The notes: a model not told the origin generated them from the letters alone. A stretch of 64,000 bases of DNA from Apoderus coryli (GCA_911728435.2 OU452199.1:40683253-40747252), one strand, 5' to 3'; counted from the first letter of the stretch, positions 45,286 through 57,363 are shown. Program-made: numbers and translations.

Positions 45286-45771
45286 TTAGGTTTAGTTTAG
45301 TGTTTTAAAAAAGACATATCAATCAAAAAATTAATAAATTTGACGGTGCCTTATATTAGTTAGGATTTTAAGATCTAAATTATTTATATATTTATTATTT
45401 ATATATTGTTTAAGACTATTAATTGATAGTACCTATATATTTATATATTTTTGCTACATTCATTTTTGGTTCTATCTTCAAGATATTGGTAAGAACTTTG
45501 AACTTTATTATTTATGTATCACATTTCACGTAAAAAAAAAGAAAACGCTCTTGCCATAGATTTTCAAGTAAGCTGTTATAGTACAATACGTAGTTAATAA
45601 TAGAGATGTAAGAGGGGTAACTAGAAAGACATTTTTTACTCTAAAATCAATCTAGACTTTATTTGTTTGCGTAAATACTTTTGTGGCATATCGGTAAAAA
45701 TGATTGTGGCCTACTGGACCCAAACATCACTGATGAACGGTGGATTGATGGAATTCCTATATTTGTATGTA
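45286..45771. other. Rab19 3' UTR and intergenic DNA
   Basis: AT-rich. No gene or repeat before the Tc1 left end. Confidence 0.45.
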
Positions 45772-46030
45772 GACTGCTCAAAAAAATTAAAGGAATACTT
45801 TTGTATAACTTATTAAGTGATAGTTATATACAGATGACCATTTAGATTTTGAAAGAAACATATGTTCTTGTAATAAACTGATTAATAGAACTTTCAACTA
45901 ATCCTTTATTTGTAAACTAAGATCAACATTTAAAAAAAAGTGCCAATAACAAAATGAAAAGAAAACATTTTTCAAATGGCAATGTTCCGCTATCTGAAAA
46001 CCAATGTGTTTTAGCCCTCCAGCAGCACGA

Positions 46031-47185
46031 ATTTGGCATCTTCTTGGCATACTTCTCACGAGCCTTCGAATGTCTTCCTGTGATATACTGTCCCACTCTT
46101 CGATTAGGGCTTCTGTTAATTGCTGAAGGGTTTGAGGCGGATTTGGACGACGTCGAACACGTCTGTCCAATATATCCCATAAGGGTTCAATTGGATTGAC
46201 GTCAGCGCTTATCGCTGGCCAATCCATTTTACGAATTTCATGCTCGTTAAGAAAATCTATAGTAATCGCAGCAGACTAGAGTTATGTAGTTTAATTTGTC
46301 CCACGCAAAGAAGGTCATAGAAGATGCTTGCACCAAGTAGTGCGTCAATTTCGCTTGATTTATTGAATTCTGGATCCGCTAAAGTAATATTGTTAGGAAT
46401 ATCAATAAGAGATGTGGAGAATGACTGGATAGGTATGTTATCAGTGATTTTGTTCAAAACGAGGAAAGACAGAGTTTGTTGATAATTATTATAGATAGAT
46501 TTAAAAGTAGCTGAAAGTCTTCTAGAAACATTTGTGGCTTGTTGATTAATACCAAGAACTGGTATATTTATATGGCAGGTTTTTAATCCTAGTTTGTCAA
46601 CTAATTTTTTAGACATAAAGTTGGACATGCTTCCAGAGTCTAATAATGCTCGGCATCTTATAGGTTTATTTTGAGAGTCTAGGATATCTATGACAGCTGT
46701 TGAAAGCAAAACGTTTGACTGATATTTTGGTTGCGAACAATGAGTTGTCACAGTGGCAACGTTTTGTTCAAGAGATATATTTTTGGTTCACTACTAGAAT
46801 TTCTTCTATTGTTGGCAAGTGACTCATCAAAGTGTAATAGTGTATTATGTCTCTTTTGGTATTTTCTGCAAGAATCTGATCTGCACTCTGTAACAGAATG
46901 CCCTAACCGGAGACAGTTCGTACACGCTTTTAATAGTTTTTATTTGGCATCTTCTTGGCATACTTCTCACGAGCCTTCGAATGTCTTCCTGTGATATACT
47001 GTCCCACTCTTCGATTAGGGCTTCTGTTAATTGCTGAAGGGTTTGAGGTGGATTTGGACGACGTCGAACACGTCTGTCCAATATATCCCATAAGGGTTCA
47101 ATTGGATTGACGTCAGCGCTTATCGCTGGCCAATCCATTTTACGAATTTCATGCTCGTTAAGAAAATCTATAGTAATCGCAGCAG
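46031..47185. repeat. 244-bp direct repeats flanking a BEL/Pao insert
   Basis: 46031-46274 and 46942-47185 are almost the same: ATTTGGCATCTTCTTGGCAT at one edge and GTAATCGCAGCAG at the other. Each encodes the transposase stretch from AAITIDFLNEHE to MPRRCQI. The only change seen is a single base in a GTTTGAGGCGG/GTGG word. Far too long for a transposition target duplication. Confidence 0.9.
46275..46941 (-). pseudogene. BEL/Pao LTR-retrotransposon protease fragment
   Basis: The minus frame (46751-46257) reads MTTHCSQPKYQSNVLLSTAV, then RCRALLDSGSMSNFMSKKLV, the aspartic-protease active-site motif LDSGS with the following flap-proximal helix, and ends in EIDALLGASIFYDLL, a typical BEL/Pao segment. 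Upstream in another frame are Cys/His-rich words from the gag knuckle (about 46930-46850: CYRVQI...). No RT, integrase or LTR is present. A dead internal fragment of an insect retroelement. Confidence 0.75.
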
Positions 47186-48457
47186 TATGAGGCCTTGCAT
47201 TATCCTGCATGAAAAGAAAATCAGGGTCTATACCATATGCTGCAGGAATAACCTGATCTAACAGACTGATATCCATATATCTTGCAGCTGTAAGACTTCC
47301 CAGCATCACTACAAGATCGGTTTTTGCGTTCAAACTTATTCCACCTCAGACCATTATCGGACCATCTCCAAATCTGGATACTTCTTGTACAGCAGGAGTG
47401 GATTATCGTTCATTCGGACGTCTATACACACGCAATCGGTCATCACAACGAGTGAGATGAAATCTTGATGCGTCTGTAAAAAGTACTGGCCTCCACTGTC
47501 GAAGTTGCCATCCCAAATGTTCACGACCAAAGTTTAATCGCATAGTTTTATGATGTCGAGTTAAAACAGGTTTTCGTACCGGCCTTCTTGGTTTTAAATC
47601 TCCTTCCCGTAACCTGTTTCTACCAGTCTGGTTAGAAATGGTTACCTGATGAGCCATCCTGAGTGTACTTTGAAGGTCTTTTGCTGTCCCTATTCGTTTT
47701 CGCAATGAAGAAACTACTAAATATCGGTCCTGAATTTGTGTTGTTTTGCGATTCCTACCTTATCCGGTTTGTCTTTTATATCGTACAGTCTCTCTATAAC
47801 GATTTTACACACGTTTGATAACTGACATACTGCGATTAAAATTTCTAGCTACTTTTTACACCAATTTCAGCTAAAGCTATACCACGAGTGACTTCTATCT
47901 CGCTAAGATCTCTCATCTTGACATAATGAATTCAACAACTACAAACTGTCATGCCGTTGCCCGATGACGCTCTCTAAGCCTGCCGCGACATAAAACCTAA
48001 ATGTGAATATTTTCATAATCACTTTATTTTTTGTACTTGCCGTGGCATATTAAACTTATCTCGAATAAATGAGCATAATCACGTTTATTTTTTAACAAAT
48101 CACAAAAATAAAATGTAAATCCATTATGAAAATATAATTTTCATTTGTTAATAACAGCATGCCAAAAAAGTACAGGGCTATCCAAAAGTGTTCCTTTAAT
48201 TTTTTTGAGTAGTGTATATTTCTTGGTTTTAACTTTTGGAGAATTCTAATCTACTCGTCCTAACCGTTTCTGACACGTCCAGGTCGCAAATTAGAGCTTC
48301 AATGAAGTTTTCTTCTCAAGGTATGGGGATTTTTGGTTTAAAAACATCCGCAGAACGATTAATCTGCATGGTAAAATAACTAAAGAAATTTCCACTCGCA
48401 ACCTCAACAAAATTTATTAAACGAAATAAATTATCCATCATCAAAGTGGAGTGTCAG

Positions 48458-48944
48458 TTTCAAATAAAAGAAAACAAACAAAAACTTTCAAAGTCAACTT
48501 CACAAAATCTTTAATTTAGTTATGAAAAAGGAAACTAGTTTCGCCTCAACAAGCCATCATCAGTCCTACAATAAAGATAAAAACGAACGCATAAGAGAAA
48601 AAATAAATAAACAAACAAAACGTACAACGGGCAACAAATCTATACATAAGTTCATAAGGTAAAAAACTTACCATTCTTACAAAAACATCTGTATAGAAAA
48701 AATATCAAACATGAATATGAATAACATTACACGAAAACAAACACCTGTGTTGAGTAAATAAATAAAATAAGAATTTTAATGCATCCAAGACCAGATTCAA
48801 ATATATCAAAAGGAAAAAACGAAAAACGTTTAACCTTTTTCTATAAGTACAGTGTCCAAAAAGAATTGAATTGAACTGGACTGAAATTCAAAAGAATCGT
48901 GGAGTTGACTTTGAAAGTTTTTGTTTGTTTTCTTTTATTTGAAA
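48458..48944. repeat. Foldback with perfect 42-bp arms
   Basis: The arm starting TTTCAAATAAAAGAAAACAA (48458-48499) is exactly mirrored at 48903-48944. The words TTTCGCCTCAACAAGCCATC (48539) and TTTCGCTCTCAATTGGGCATC (48969) follow each arm in the same orientation, so the terminal modules are partly direct as well. No ORF. Confidence 0.85.
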
Positions 48945-49479
48945 ATTTATTAAAATTGGATTACATGTTTCGCTCTCAATTGGGCATCATCAGATCTACA
49001 TACATACCAAAGATAAACTGCGCCACATCCATTCCCCGTCAAGTGGTTGGTTTCTATGGCCAATTGAAAAATAGCTAAGCAACATCATTCAGTTGTTGAT
49101 ATATTTTGTCTAGTTTCCCTTCAAATTTGCAGAAAGAATTTTATAAACGGCCATAAATGATATACAAATATTTTTGATTTATATACATTTTACTTTTTTA
49201 TTTATATCATTTCAGATTATGTACATTTTATAATATGTATGCACACTTTTGGTTGTAAAACCATTTGATATATGAACATAGCTGTCACATCTACCATTAA
49301 AAAGTACTTCCAAGTATCCATTAAAAATTATATACCTACAAGTTATCAAATCTTGATAGACAATATCTATTCTTGAAGTTGAATTTTGTGAAGAAAAATT
49401 GATGTACTAGCTTCCACTTATACCAAAAAAAAGTCTATTATATCGAATTATCGGGTTTCGGGATAAATGAAATTCCAAT

Positions 49480-51230
49480 TAACTTGGTGTAGTCTCTATT
49501 GCAACGTTTCGTGCCAATATATGCACTTCTTCAGGCTAAAATTTATACCAACTTAATCAAATTATGATGTTCTAGTTGATTTACAGGCTTGTTTGAGTTT
49601 TTGTACCTATGTATTTCCGATACTGAAAGATTAGTATTTTTTAGTTTTTCTATTTTCCAAATCATATGGATTTACAATGGAATTGTGTACCTTCGTTTTA
49701 TTCTGGTCAGTGCTCTCATATACTTGTTTAGTTCGGATTATAACATAAACATTCATTTAGAAACAGAATTTTTTGCTGATATGGTCGCATACATCGTTTG
49801 TTGTTATGATTATTTCATAGAATAATGTTTATATACTGGAATAGAATGGACTCTCCCGTGTTGACGAAATTGTCGATATAATTGCGCCATCTATTGGTTT
49901 GGAAATAAGCAAAAAAAATATCTGCATCTATAGAAAAGTTAACCGAATACGTAGTAGACGAGCTTGGAATCTCGACCGTTAGAGGTCTCTATTGCTTTAG
50001 GCGGGATATTTGAATTATTTCTAATAGTGAAAAATTAAAATGTTTTTTAAACAATACTTTATTTATAAACAAAGTCCATTTTACAAAAATTTTATATTGT
50101 GGATGCCAAAATTCCTAAGAACAAAAAATAAAGTCTGTCTCTCATCTAAGAGATGGGATTTTGAGTACTTGTGCTAGGAACTGAAACATCTGACAGTACC
50201 AATCTTTCATCTGCTTTTTCTGGTAATGGCAATGGCTCTAAAAAAAATCGAACTTTGATGTCAATCTACAACTTTCCGTAACAATTTCTATATCAAAAAA
50301 TACAACGAAAATCTTCATTAATTTGTTAAAAATATAGGACTATAAACTAAGTATAATGTGCAGATTTTTACACATATTTTATTTATAATAGGTATAAAAT
50401 GTTTCAACAAAATTATTCATTTGAAATACTAGGTACCTACTATAAATTAAACTAATGGTTTGTTTAGATTATTTTTAATTTCAAATAAGAAACAACAAAA
50501 TAGGTATACTGAAAATGTTTAAAAACCAAATAGAAATGAACATACCTGGTAGTTTTAATGCCGGCAATACTCCCTTTTTGAAAGTTTGATAAGGTCCAAA
50601 ACCTTCTGGTATAAAATCAATTGTAGATCTTCTCTGCTGTCATTTCAGTAACCAAGCGTTTGTTTCCACATAAACTAACCCACTGATGAAAAAGTAGCAC
50701 TAAATAAACTATATAATATAGTTTATAATAATTAAAACACTTCCCAACTTAGAAAACAAACTAAAAAAATAGATGACAACATTTCTTTGTTGTAATTTAT
50801 TGATTGTTCTTGACACGACAACTACTGGCAAAAAAACTCGACCAACGCGCTTCTAGCGGCTTGGAAACAAGCTTTTTTATCAACACAATTCTACGATTTA
50901 GAGAGCGCACACCATGGATTATTTATTTACAGATATAACTTTTGTTTCTAAGGTGAGTGAGGATGTTGACAGCACTTTAATTTTAGTTGTTTCTTATGTG
51001 ATTGTGTGTCTAATTAACAGTTTGACTGGTGTCATGTTGTATAACATATGTTTCATGTTTTTATTTGATTTTTTATTGATTGTTTTATGTACATTCTTTT
51101 TGTTCCCATTTTGGACAACGCGAAATATTAGTTTAAAAATAAAAATTCTTCTCGATTTTAGCCTGAAGAAGTGCATATATATTGGCACGAAACGTTGTAA
51201 TAAAGACTACACCAAGTTAATTTATATACG
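49480..51230. mobile_element. Inverted-repeat-bounded segment (~65-bp ends, GGCACGAAACGTT)
   Basis: TAACTTGGTGTAGTCTCTAT...AACGTTTCGTGCCAATATAT...CTTCTTCAGGCTAAAAT at 49480-49545 is repeated in reverse at about 51155-51225. The first 40 bases of the window (GCCGAAACGTTG) and 62620-62640 carry related CGAAAC words. Inside are two TM-rich frames (49589, 50914) of doubtful meaning and, on the minus strand, two exons of an apparent gene end (50146-50636). Either one mobile element or two single-ended copies in opposite orientation. Confidence 0.55.
50146..50636 (-). CDS. Unidentified gene 3' end, two exons (partial)
   Basis: Exon one (50636-50546), after a weak ATGACAG acceptor, reads QRRSTIDFIPEGFGPYQTFK then KGVLPALKLP and ends at GTATGT in phase one. 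Exon two (50237-50146), after TTTTTTTTAG, completes a Glu codon and reads PLPLPEKADERLVLSDVSVP then STSTQNPIS and TAG. An AATAAA signal follows near 50060. Frame, splice signals and poly(A) signal agree, so it behaves as a real gene terminus. No start codon or upstream exon was found (frames above are closed by stops), and I do not recognise the protein. It may be a small gene broken upstream or one whose first exon lies elsewhere. Confidence 0.4.
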
Positions 51231-51768
51231 TATCGTTTGAAGGTTCATACTAAATAAAAATCATATGGAAAAAAACTCTAGTAACGCCATCTATGTGTCA
51301 TCCTATGGAGTTTTTGAATGACCTAATATATCTAAAACTATTAAAACCTGTTACTTATCTTAAAATTTCATTAACAATAATTGTGATTAGTAATAATTAA
51401 AAAATAACTTGTTGTAATTCCCTACGCTTGTCATTTACCGTTGGTTCTTTCCAAAAGTGTGCAAAATATTTATGAACAAAATAGTCAATACTAATATAAT
51501 TTAAGTATACTTACATCAAACAGCAATAAATAAAATACTCAATTAAATTATTATAATACCTATTATTACATTAATTAATTCACTGACTGTGTCACTAATG
51601 TTTGTAACAATGTTGCTTTATTTAAAAACAATAATTGTATTAATATACCAAAAAATATACAGTTAAGATATTTTTGAGCAAATTTATGGTTTTTAATTAC
51701 CCAACCCAGTTCCGAAAGCGGAACCGTTAGAAGCAGACAGAGAATCACAAAATACTATGAGTTTGTAT

Positions 51769-51806
51769 TATAAACTTATATTCGATGTTTCGAATATAAG
51801 TTTATA
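51769..51806. repeat. Perfect 17-bp-arm hairpin
   Basis: TATAAACTTATATTCGA and its exact reverse complement are separated by TGTT. It lies just inside the left end of the TIR element. Confidence 0.9.
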
Positions 51807-51985
51807 AAAGTGGGAGTTTTTTGCTGTTGCAAATCTGTATCTTGTATCTTTCTTTAATAGCTTTCTTTATTAGTCTTTCAAAAGTACATATATTCTGTAC
51901 ATAGACACGTCAAAATACAAAACACAAAAAACATTCAGCATAAATAATGAAAACTGAAAATATAAATACAAATACATATTTATAC

Positions 51986-53767
51986 CTATACAACAAACTC
52001 TTGACACAGCTTAACAACACTATACTGGGTGGTAAATTCCTGTAGGCCGTAGAACGCCCAGTTTGTAAGAAACTCTTTTAATAAATTTTTGAAAATGCTC
52101 ATATTTGCACAGTTTCTTATCTTTGAGGGAAGAAGATTGAAATAAAAGTATCCTGAGTACAGAGGCGATTTTTTATAAAACTCGTGTGTGGGTCGAGGTA
52201 GATATAAGAGATCCCTCCCTCGAGTAGGATAGCGATGACCATCTCCCGGTCTTCGAGCCTGATTCTTATTTTTAAATATGGGACAAAGCGTTTTATATAA
52301 GTAAATACATGGAACAGTGAGGATGTTATATTTCCTAAAAGTACATTTACAAGTCCCTCTGTATGGAATATTGAATATATATCGAATTGCTCTTTTTTGT
52401 AATATGAACACTCTGTCCACCTCCGCAGATCTACCCCAAATCGCTATATTGTACGCGATAGACGAATATATAAGAGCATAATATACAGAAATGAGGGAAT
52501 GCTTGTCCATATATGTTTTTAGAGAAAGCAGCACATATAGACTTCTAGAAAGTCTGCTACATAGATTGTCAACATGACCAATCCAACTTAACCCCGGATC
52601 AACATACACACCCAACAACTTAGCAGACTCTGCCCAAGGTAAAACAAGTGCATCAATACATAAATTAAAAGGCAGTGGATTTTTATATTTATTAAAATGA
52701 AAAGCAACAGTCTTGCTATAATTGATCATCAGTCTATTTTTATGACACCACGACTGAAATTCCTCTAGAGTTACGTTGATTTTATATTCTAAGAGCTCAG
52801 GATCTTTATCGTATATTAGAATGGTGGTATCATCAGCGTACATATACACGGTACCATGTGAAATGCTCGTGGGAAGGTCGTTAATGTACAGTAGGAAAAG
52901 CAGCGGTCCAAGTATACTCCCCTGAGGAGTGCCCAAATCAATTTCTTGAGATTCTGATATAGATGACTCAATCTTTACCGCCATCCTTCTATGAGTTAAA
53001 TAGGAGTCAATCCACCTATTTATAGGCCCACGCAAACCCAGGTGATCTATCTTTCTACACAAGAAATCCTTATCCACCACATCAAACGCACGCGTCAGAT
53101 CAAACAACACACCCACAGCATAGTGCCCGCTATCAGTTAAATCGTGTATCTGCTGTACAAACTCATAAGTACACGTTTCTGTTGAAAAACCTGGCCGAAA
53201 ACCATGTTGACACTTACTTATGATTTTAGTGGAGCCCAGGAACCCAAAAATTCTATTCGAGACAATCCTTTCCATGACCTTAGAAAACACACTCAGAAGC
53301 GATATCGGTCTGTAATTCTCAATAGAAGTTTTATCTCCTTTTGTAAATATTGGAACAACGATGGCATGTTTCAGCTGTTCCGGGAATATACCACTTTGAA
53401 CGGACATATTTGTCAGCTCAGCTATGATTGGAGACAAAATATGAACTGAGTTTTTGAGAACTTTCACCGGGATATTATCTATGCCTGTAGATTTCTTATT
53501 TGGCATGGTTTTGATTATTTTTGATACTTCGTGATCCGTTACAGGACTAAAAAACATGCTCTGACAATTCATGGGACCCACCGTGCATTGAACTGACATA
53601 TTATCAGCGAAATGTGATTTTAATTTATTTTTAACAACAGTCGAGAAGAATGTACAAAAAAGCGATGTGACCTCAGTTGGACTTGATACACGATTATTAT
53701 TATTATAAAGTGTGATTTTATCATCTGCTTTCTTGGTACAGCATTTCCTTAACTGTGAGTTGTGGGA
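51986..53767 (-). CDS. Non-LTR retrotransposon RT, intact core ORF
   Basis: An uninterrupted minus frame; from the Met at 53599 it is 537 residues and it is open up to about 53767 (KADDKITLYNNNNRV upstream). RT motifs in order: TGIDNIPVKVLKN (38-50), VVPIFTKGDK, NYRPISLLSVFSKVMERI, CQHGFRPGFSTETC, the palm Asp in LFDLTRAFDVVD (Asp167), GTPQGSILGPLLFLLYINDL, and MYADDTT (Asp256, Asp257). The thumb has KLLGVYVDPGLSWIGHVD and the tail FYFNLLPSKIRN. All catalytic Asp residues are kept and there is no frameshift, unlike every other LINE here. The endonuclease and ORF1 are missing (5' truncation at about 53770), so it cannot move itself. Clade jockey-like by motif style. Confidence 0.85.
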   Translation of the reverse strand, partial: SHNSQLRKCCTKKADDKITLYNNNNRVSSPTEVTSLFCTFFSTVVKNKLKSHFADNMSVQCTVGPMNCQSMFFSPVTDHEVSKIIKTMPNKKSTGIDNIPVKVLKNSVHILSPIIAELTNMSVQSGIFPEQLKHAIVVPIFTKGDKTSIENYRPISLLSVFSKVMERIVSNRIFGFLGSTKIISKCQHGFRPGFSTETCTYEFVQQIHDLTDSGHYAVGVLFDLTRAFDVVDKDFLCRKIDHLGLRGPINRWIDSYLTHRRMAVKIESSISESQEIDLGTPQGSILGPLLFLLYINDLPTSISHGTVYMYADDTTILIYDKDPELLEYKINVTLEEFQSWCHKNRLMINYSKTVAFHFNKYKNPLPFNLCIDALVLPWAESAKLLGVYVDPGLSWIGHVDNLCSRLSRSLYVLLSLKTYMDKHSLISVYYALIYSSIAYNIAIWGRSAEVDRVFILQKRAIRYIFNIPYRGTCKCTFRKYNILTVPCIYLYKTLCPIFKNKNQARRPGDGHRYPTRGRDLLYLPRPTHEFYKKSPLYSGYFYFNLLPSKIRNCANMSIFKNLLKEFLTNWAFYGLQEFTTQYSVVKLCQEFVV

Positions 53768-54579
53768 TTACGTCGATAGTAGTAAGAGTGACAAAAGATG
53801 AATAAACGGGCATTAGCAGCTATTGTCTGGTGTGAAAAGCCACATCAATACTCCAATTCCAAGCCTGAAAACTGGTAAAGAAGTTTGGTCACGTCTTGAC
53901 CAGGTTTACGAATCGAAAAGTTTCTCAAGAGTTGGTTGTAATTCGATATGCTGATAGTAAAAGATTTAATTTTAAGAATTCCTCAAGCCTGCAATAGTAT
54001 GCGACTAAATCCGCATGAAGTATCTGCTGCAATAAATGCGTTAGTGAGAAGATGTCGAAAATGTATTGTGGTGGGTGGACTACAAACATTTCGAGCAGTT
54101 TTTGTGATTTTTACCTCTAATTTTCTTTCATTTTGGTATTGTTGTTTAAAGCCACCCATTAAATTTCTTATTCTCGTTTTTGTTTAATTTTTTTCAGAAA
54201 TTAGTACATATTTTAATTTTTTCCTTGCAAACGGTGTGTTAAACGAAAAAAAAGGCAAGAAGCTTTTTTGTTGTAAATTGAACAAGGATTCCAGAAATAA
54301 TTTTTGCTTCTAAAAAAATCAGCGGCGTACCATATTTTTCATTAAAATTGTGCGAAGATGTGCCCGTTCGCACGCCTCTGGTGGTAGTAAAATAAGAATT
54401 TTTGCGTAAAAAGATGTATCTAAATTATCTATCCAAATGTGCCAAATTTCATTTAAATATCTAAAGCAGTTTTAAAAATATTGAATTTAAAATGTTTTGC
54501 ATTTTCCCAATATAGTTTATAATACAAACTGACATTATTTTGTGGTTCTCTGTCTGCTCTAAAGTTTCCGCTTTTTAAA

Positions 54580-54935
54580 TTGGACCACCTTGTATTTTGT
54601 TTCACAGATGGTCCAACGTTGACCTTTGATATGGCACTTTTTCCGATATCATTTCATTTTGAAAAATAGTGAAATTTTGAATTTTAGTTTTTATTTGACT
54701 TTGACTAATAAATTGTAAGAATTATTTTCCCCAGTTTCCTGACACACATTTAAAGTTCATTGATATCGTTGAACTAGTCTATTGTTAATTTTTATTTTTC
54801 ATCATTTCTGCTATTTCATTCATGCTATGTAGGAATGCCGTAAATGGAGACACAGAATACAGTGCTCGTTATGGTGTATTATGGCGATGAATATAACCGG
54901 AGACTGCATTTTATGTCATGTCGGACAAGCCAAAA
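54580..54935. other. Gene-free stretch
   Basis: No gene or repeat supported. Confidence 0.4.
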
Positions 54936-54937
54936 TA

Positions 54938-55083
54938 GTTATTTATGTAATAAGTGTGCGAAGGATATTTTCGCGCATTGAGACATAAATTTATTTTGAC
55001 GATGCGCAGCTGAGTCAAAATATCTGTTGAATGCGCGAAATTTCATCGCACACATATTACATACAACATTTTTTCTACAACTG
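54938..55083. repeat. Palindromic MITE
   Basis: TATGTAATAAGTGTGCGAAG...TTCGCGCATTGA mirrors TGAATGCGCGAAATTTCATC then GCACACATATTACATA. The flanking words match 41652-41787, a diverged sister copy. Confidence 0.75.
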
Positions 55084-55142
55084 CAGATATTTCGTTTCAT
55101 CAATAATTACTATTCTAAAGCCCGGTTTAGCCAACGTTTTAT

Positions 55143-55470
55143 GTATAACCGTTGATTGAAATATTTAATAAGATACGCAACGCCGGACGAGAGGGGGTCG
55201 TCGCTTGCGGGGTAAGGACAATGCGCCCCGCTGTGCTCGCCTTACCCCTCTCCTAGAGAAAACCTACCCGGTAACAGGCGTCATCCCATATGTTGCGGCG
55301 ACTATACGAATTACCTTCGTCGTAGCATCGAATACCTATTGAAACGCCGTCGAAAAACTAGATGTTGCCGATTCAACAGTAGTGGTAGTAATAAACGGAG
55401 GTAGTTTTTAGTTTTGTTCGCTTATTCATTGTAAAAGTGTTTTAATATTTCAATCAACGGTATAACGCAG
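55143..55470. mobile_element. TIR element with GC-rich centre
   Basis: TAACCGTTGATTGAAATATT at about 55146 is mirrored by AATATTTCAATCAACGGTATA at about 55445. The middle (55185-55270) is GC-rich with GGGGTCGTCGCTTGCGGGGT and CGCCTTACCCCTCTCC, partly self-complementary. Non-coding. Confidence 0.7.
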
Positions 55471-55756
55471 TGAATATAATTTTGTCACAGTTTTAGTGTA
55501 TAATGCATAACAAAAGCGAGCGTTTATCCAACATATAGTCATAAAAACAAGCATAACCAAAGTGCCGAGCCAATCAAAATCTGTATATTATGCGCATGCG
55601 GGATGCGGGCAATAATACACAACATGATTATTTTTGTTCGGGCCATACCAAACAAAAAACATTATTCTATGTTACCAAACATTTAAAACAATTTTGTAAA
55701 TTTGTCCACAATTTTGCTTTATACTTCATAGATCTTCTATGTTATGTAACACAAAA

Positions 55757-55890
55757 AGTAATATACATTCAGCAGTTTTATTTTTAAAAGTGTTGTGTAC
55801 TTTCAATACCGATACCATTGTCTTTAAAGACAATGCCGATACGTAAGAGTATCGATACTTTTTAGACAAGTATCTGTCGAATCCATACTT
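55757..55890 (-). repeat. Fragment of the hAT-like element end (GTATCGATAC repeats)
   Basis: In reverse orientation this matches the left subterminal region at 25528-25660: TAATATACATTCAGCAG, GTTGTGTAC.TTTC, ACCGATACC, AAGAGTATCGATACTT and TAGACAAGTATC occur in the same order. The terminal 12 bp are not found, so it is a truncated relative. Confidence 0.7.
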
Positions 55891-57363
55891 TTATTTAGTC
55901 TTTGCACTTCTCAATTTAATAATTTCGTTGAAAAATGTTCAATGAAAACATACGCAGATGACACTACTCCGCTCTATTCATTCCACCCAAGTCAATTGCA
56001 AAACAGTTGTATGATTATTAATAGAGATTTGGATACTTTAAAGCGTATATAAGAAGAATATTCATTGACCCTCAACTCTAACAAATGTGTTGCAATGTTG
56101 TTCGGTAGGCCTGTGGACGTGAAAACATTAACGCAACGTGTTAAACTTTGCATTGACAATAAGGTACTTCCAGTTGAAAATAAAGCGAAATGCCTGGGAC
56201 TGCACCTTGATATTAACCTTAGATTTGACTGTCATATCTCTGAGTGTATTAAAAGGGCGATTTGTAGTCTTAAGCTTTTATATAACTCAAGACATATACT
56301 GAATAAAAAATTAAGAATTACTTTATGTGAATCTTTGGTATTGTCGAATTTTAGTCACTGTGATGTTGTTTACGGTCCTTGCCTGACTTCATCTGCTGCA
56401 CAACGAATCCAAAAAATACAGAAATATTGCTTACGATTTATATTTGGCATTAAAAGAGGCTGTCCTATCAGTCATAAGCTGAGAGAAATTCCTTGGTTGG
56501 ATATGAAGCAGAGGAGATTATTACATCGTTGTTACCCAGGAACGGCACTCTGTAACAGTGTTGTTCGCATGCTTTTTTTTTTCGTACTAGATGGCGCGTC
56601 AATTTCGTACTAGATTTACAATTTTCGTACTAGATTTACAATTTCCTTAAATCTAATTAATCGAGTAATTGTAACCTTGCTTGTTTAATGTAATGAATCA
56701 CTTTTTCTAAAAAAAAAAAAAAAACCGTTTGATGAATTATTTGTTAGGTTAAATGAGATCTTTCTTTCTTTGTTCTCTTATCTGACCTCTTCCTTCCTGA
56801 TTCAGATGCACACAGCAGACCATAGAAATCTTATATTATATATGTACTCTAGAATGCTAATTAAATCCAGCCGAATACCAAAAAGTGTAACGGGTATGCA
56901 GAGTTTTCACGAACTACGCATGCTCCTCAGTAACTTATTTTCAGTACAGAGCTGCCATATTTAAAACTATTTTGTGGTTCGCCTTACAGAATTTATGCGA
57001 CATATCTGTTTTATAAATAAATCCATATGTTGCGTCATACGAAACTGCTTGACAAAATCAAATAATTAAATGTTATCGGTAAAATTGCATACTGTTTAGT
57101 TTTCAGCAATATGAACGAAACATTTTTTTCCAAATCTTATTAAATTTAGGAGATTTCGCAACAGCGTCTGTTTTCGCAAATGACATTTCTCGTAGTGGGA
57201 ATATCTGTCAGAGTCGGCTTCACAACAATTCAGATAGGTTTTATAATTGAGTTATGGTTTTATTCGTGGTATATTTTAATTGTTGATAGATATACCTATT
57301 TGTGATTAAAATTGTTTTTAATATTTGTTATTTTGGTTTCGTAGTTCGTTTATTTTACAAACA

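Larger units (their letters stand above)
45772..48214 (-). mobile_element. Tc1/mariner element split by BEL/Pao sequence
   Basis: The ends are ACTGCTCAAAAAAATTAAAGG (left) and CCTTTAATTTTTTTGAGTAG plus TG (right), the common Tc1 terminal repeat, each followed outward by TA. The minus-strand transposase starts near 47980 and has HTH segments (TAKDLQSTLRMAHQVTISNQ). DDE residues are at VLFTDASRF, FMQDNARPHTA, and DVNPIEPLWDIL (Asp, Asp, Glu with DD34E-like spacing). The reading frame is broken at 47334-47402 and elsewhere. The C-terminal segment is present twice (46031-46274 and 46942-47185) around 667 bp of foreign DNA. Confidence 0.88.
51710..54578. mobile_element. DNA element with ~60-bp TIRs hosting a LINE
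   Basis: GAAAGCGGAACCGTTAGAAG...CAGACAGAGAATCACAAAAT...GTTTGTATTATAAACTTATA (about 51713-51780) is mirrored at about 54510-54575 (ATAGTTTATAATACAAACTG...CTCTGTCTGCTC). The right half holds a short copia-gag-like phrase (LKTGKEVWSRLDQVYESKSF near 53865-53930). The LINE at 51830-53767 interrupts it. Confidence 0.6.

Noticed and set aside
49589..49825. 78-codon TM-rich ORF, considered as a chemoreceptor or viroporin-like gene
   Set aside because: Composition follows T-rich DNA, no family motif, and no supporting exon structure. The frame at 50914-51240 was rejected for the same reason.
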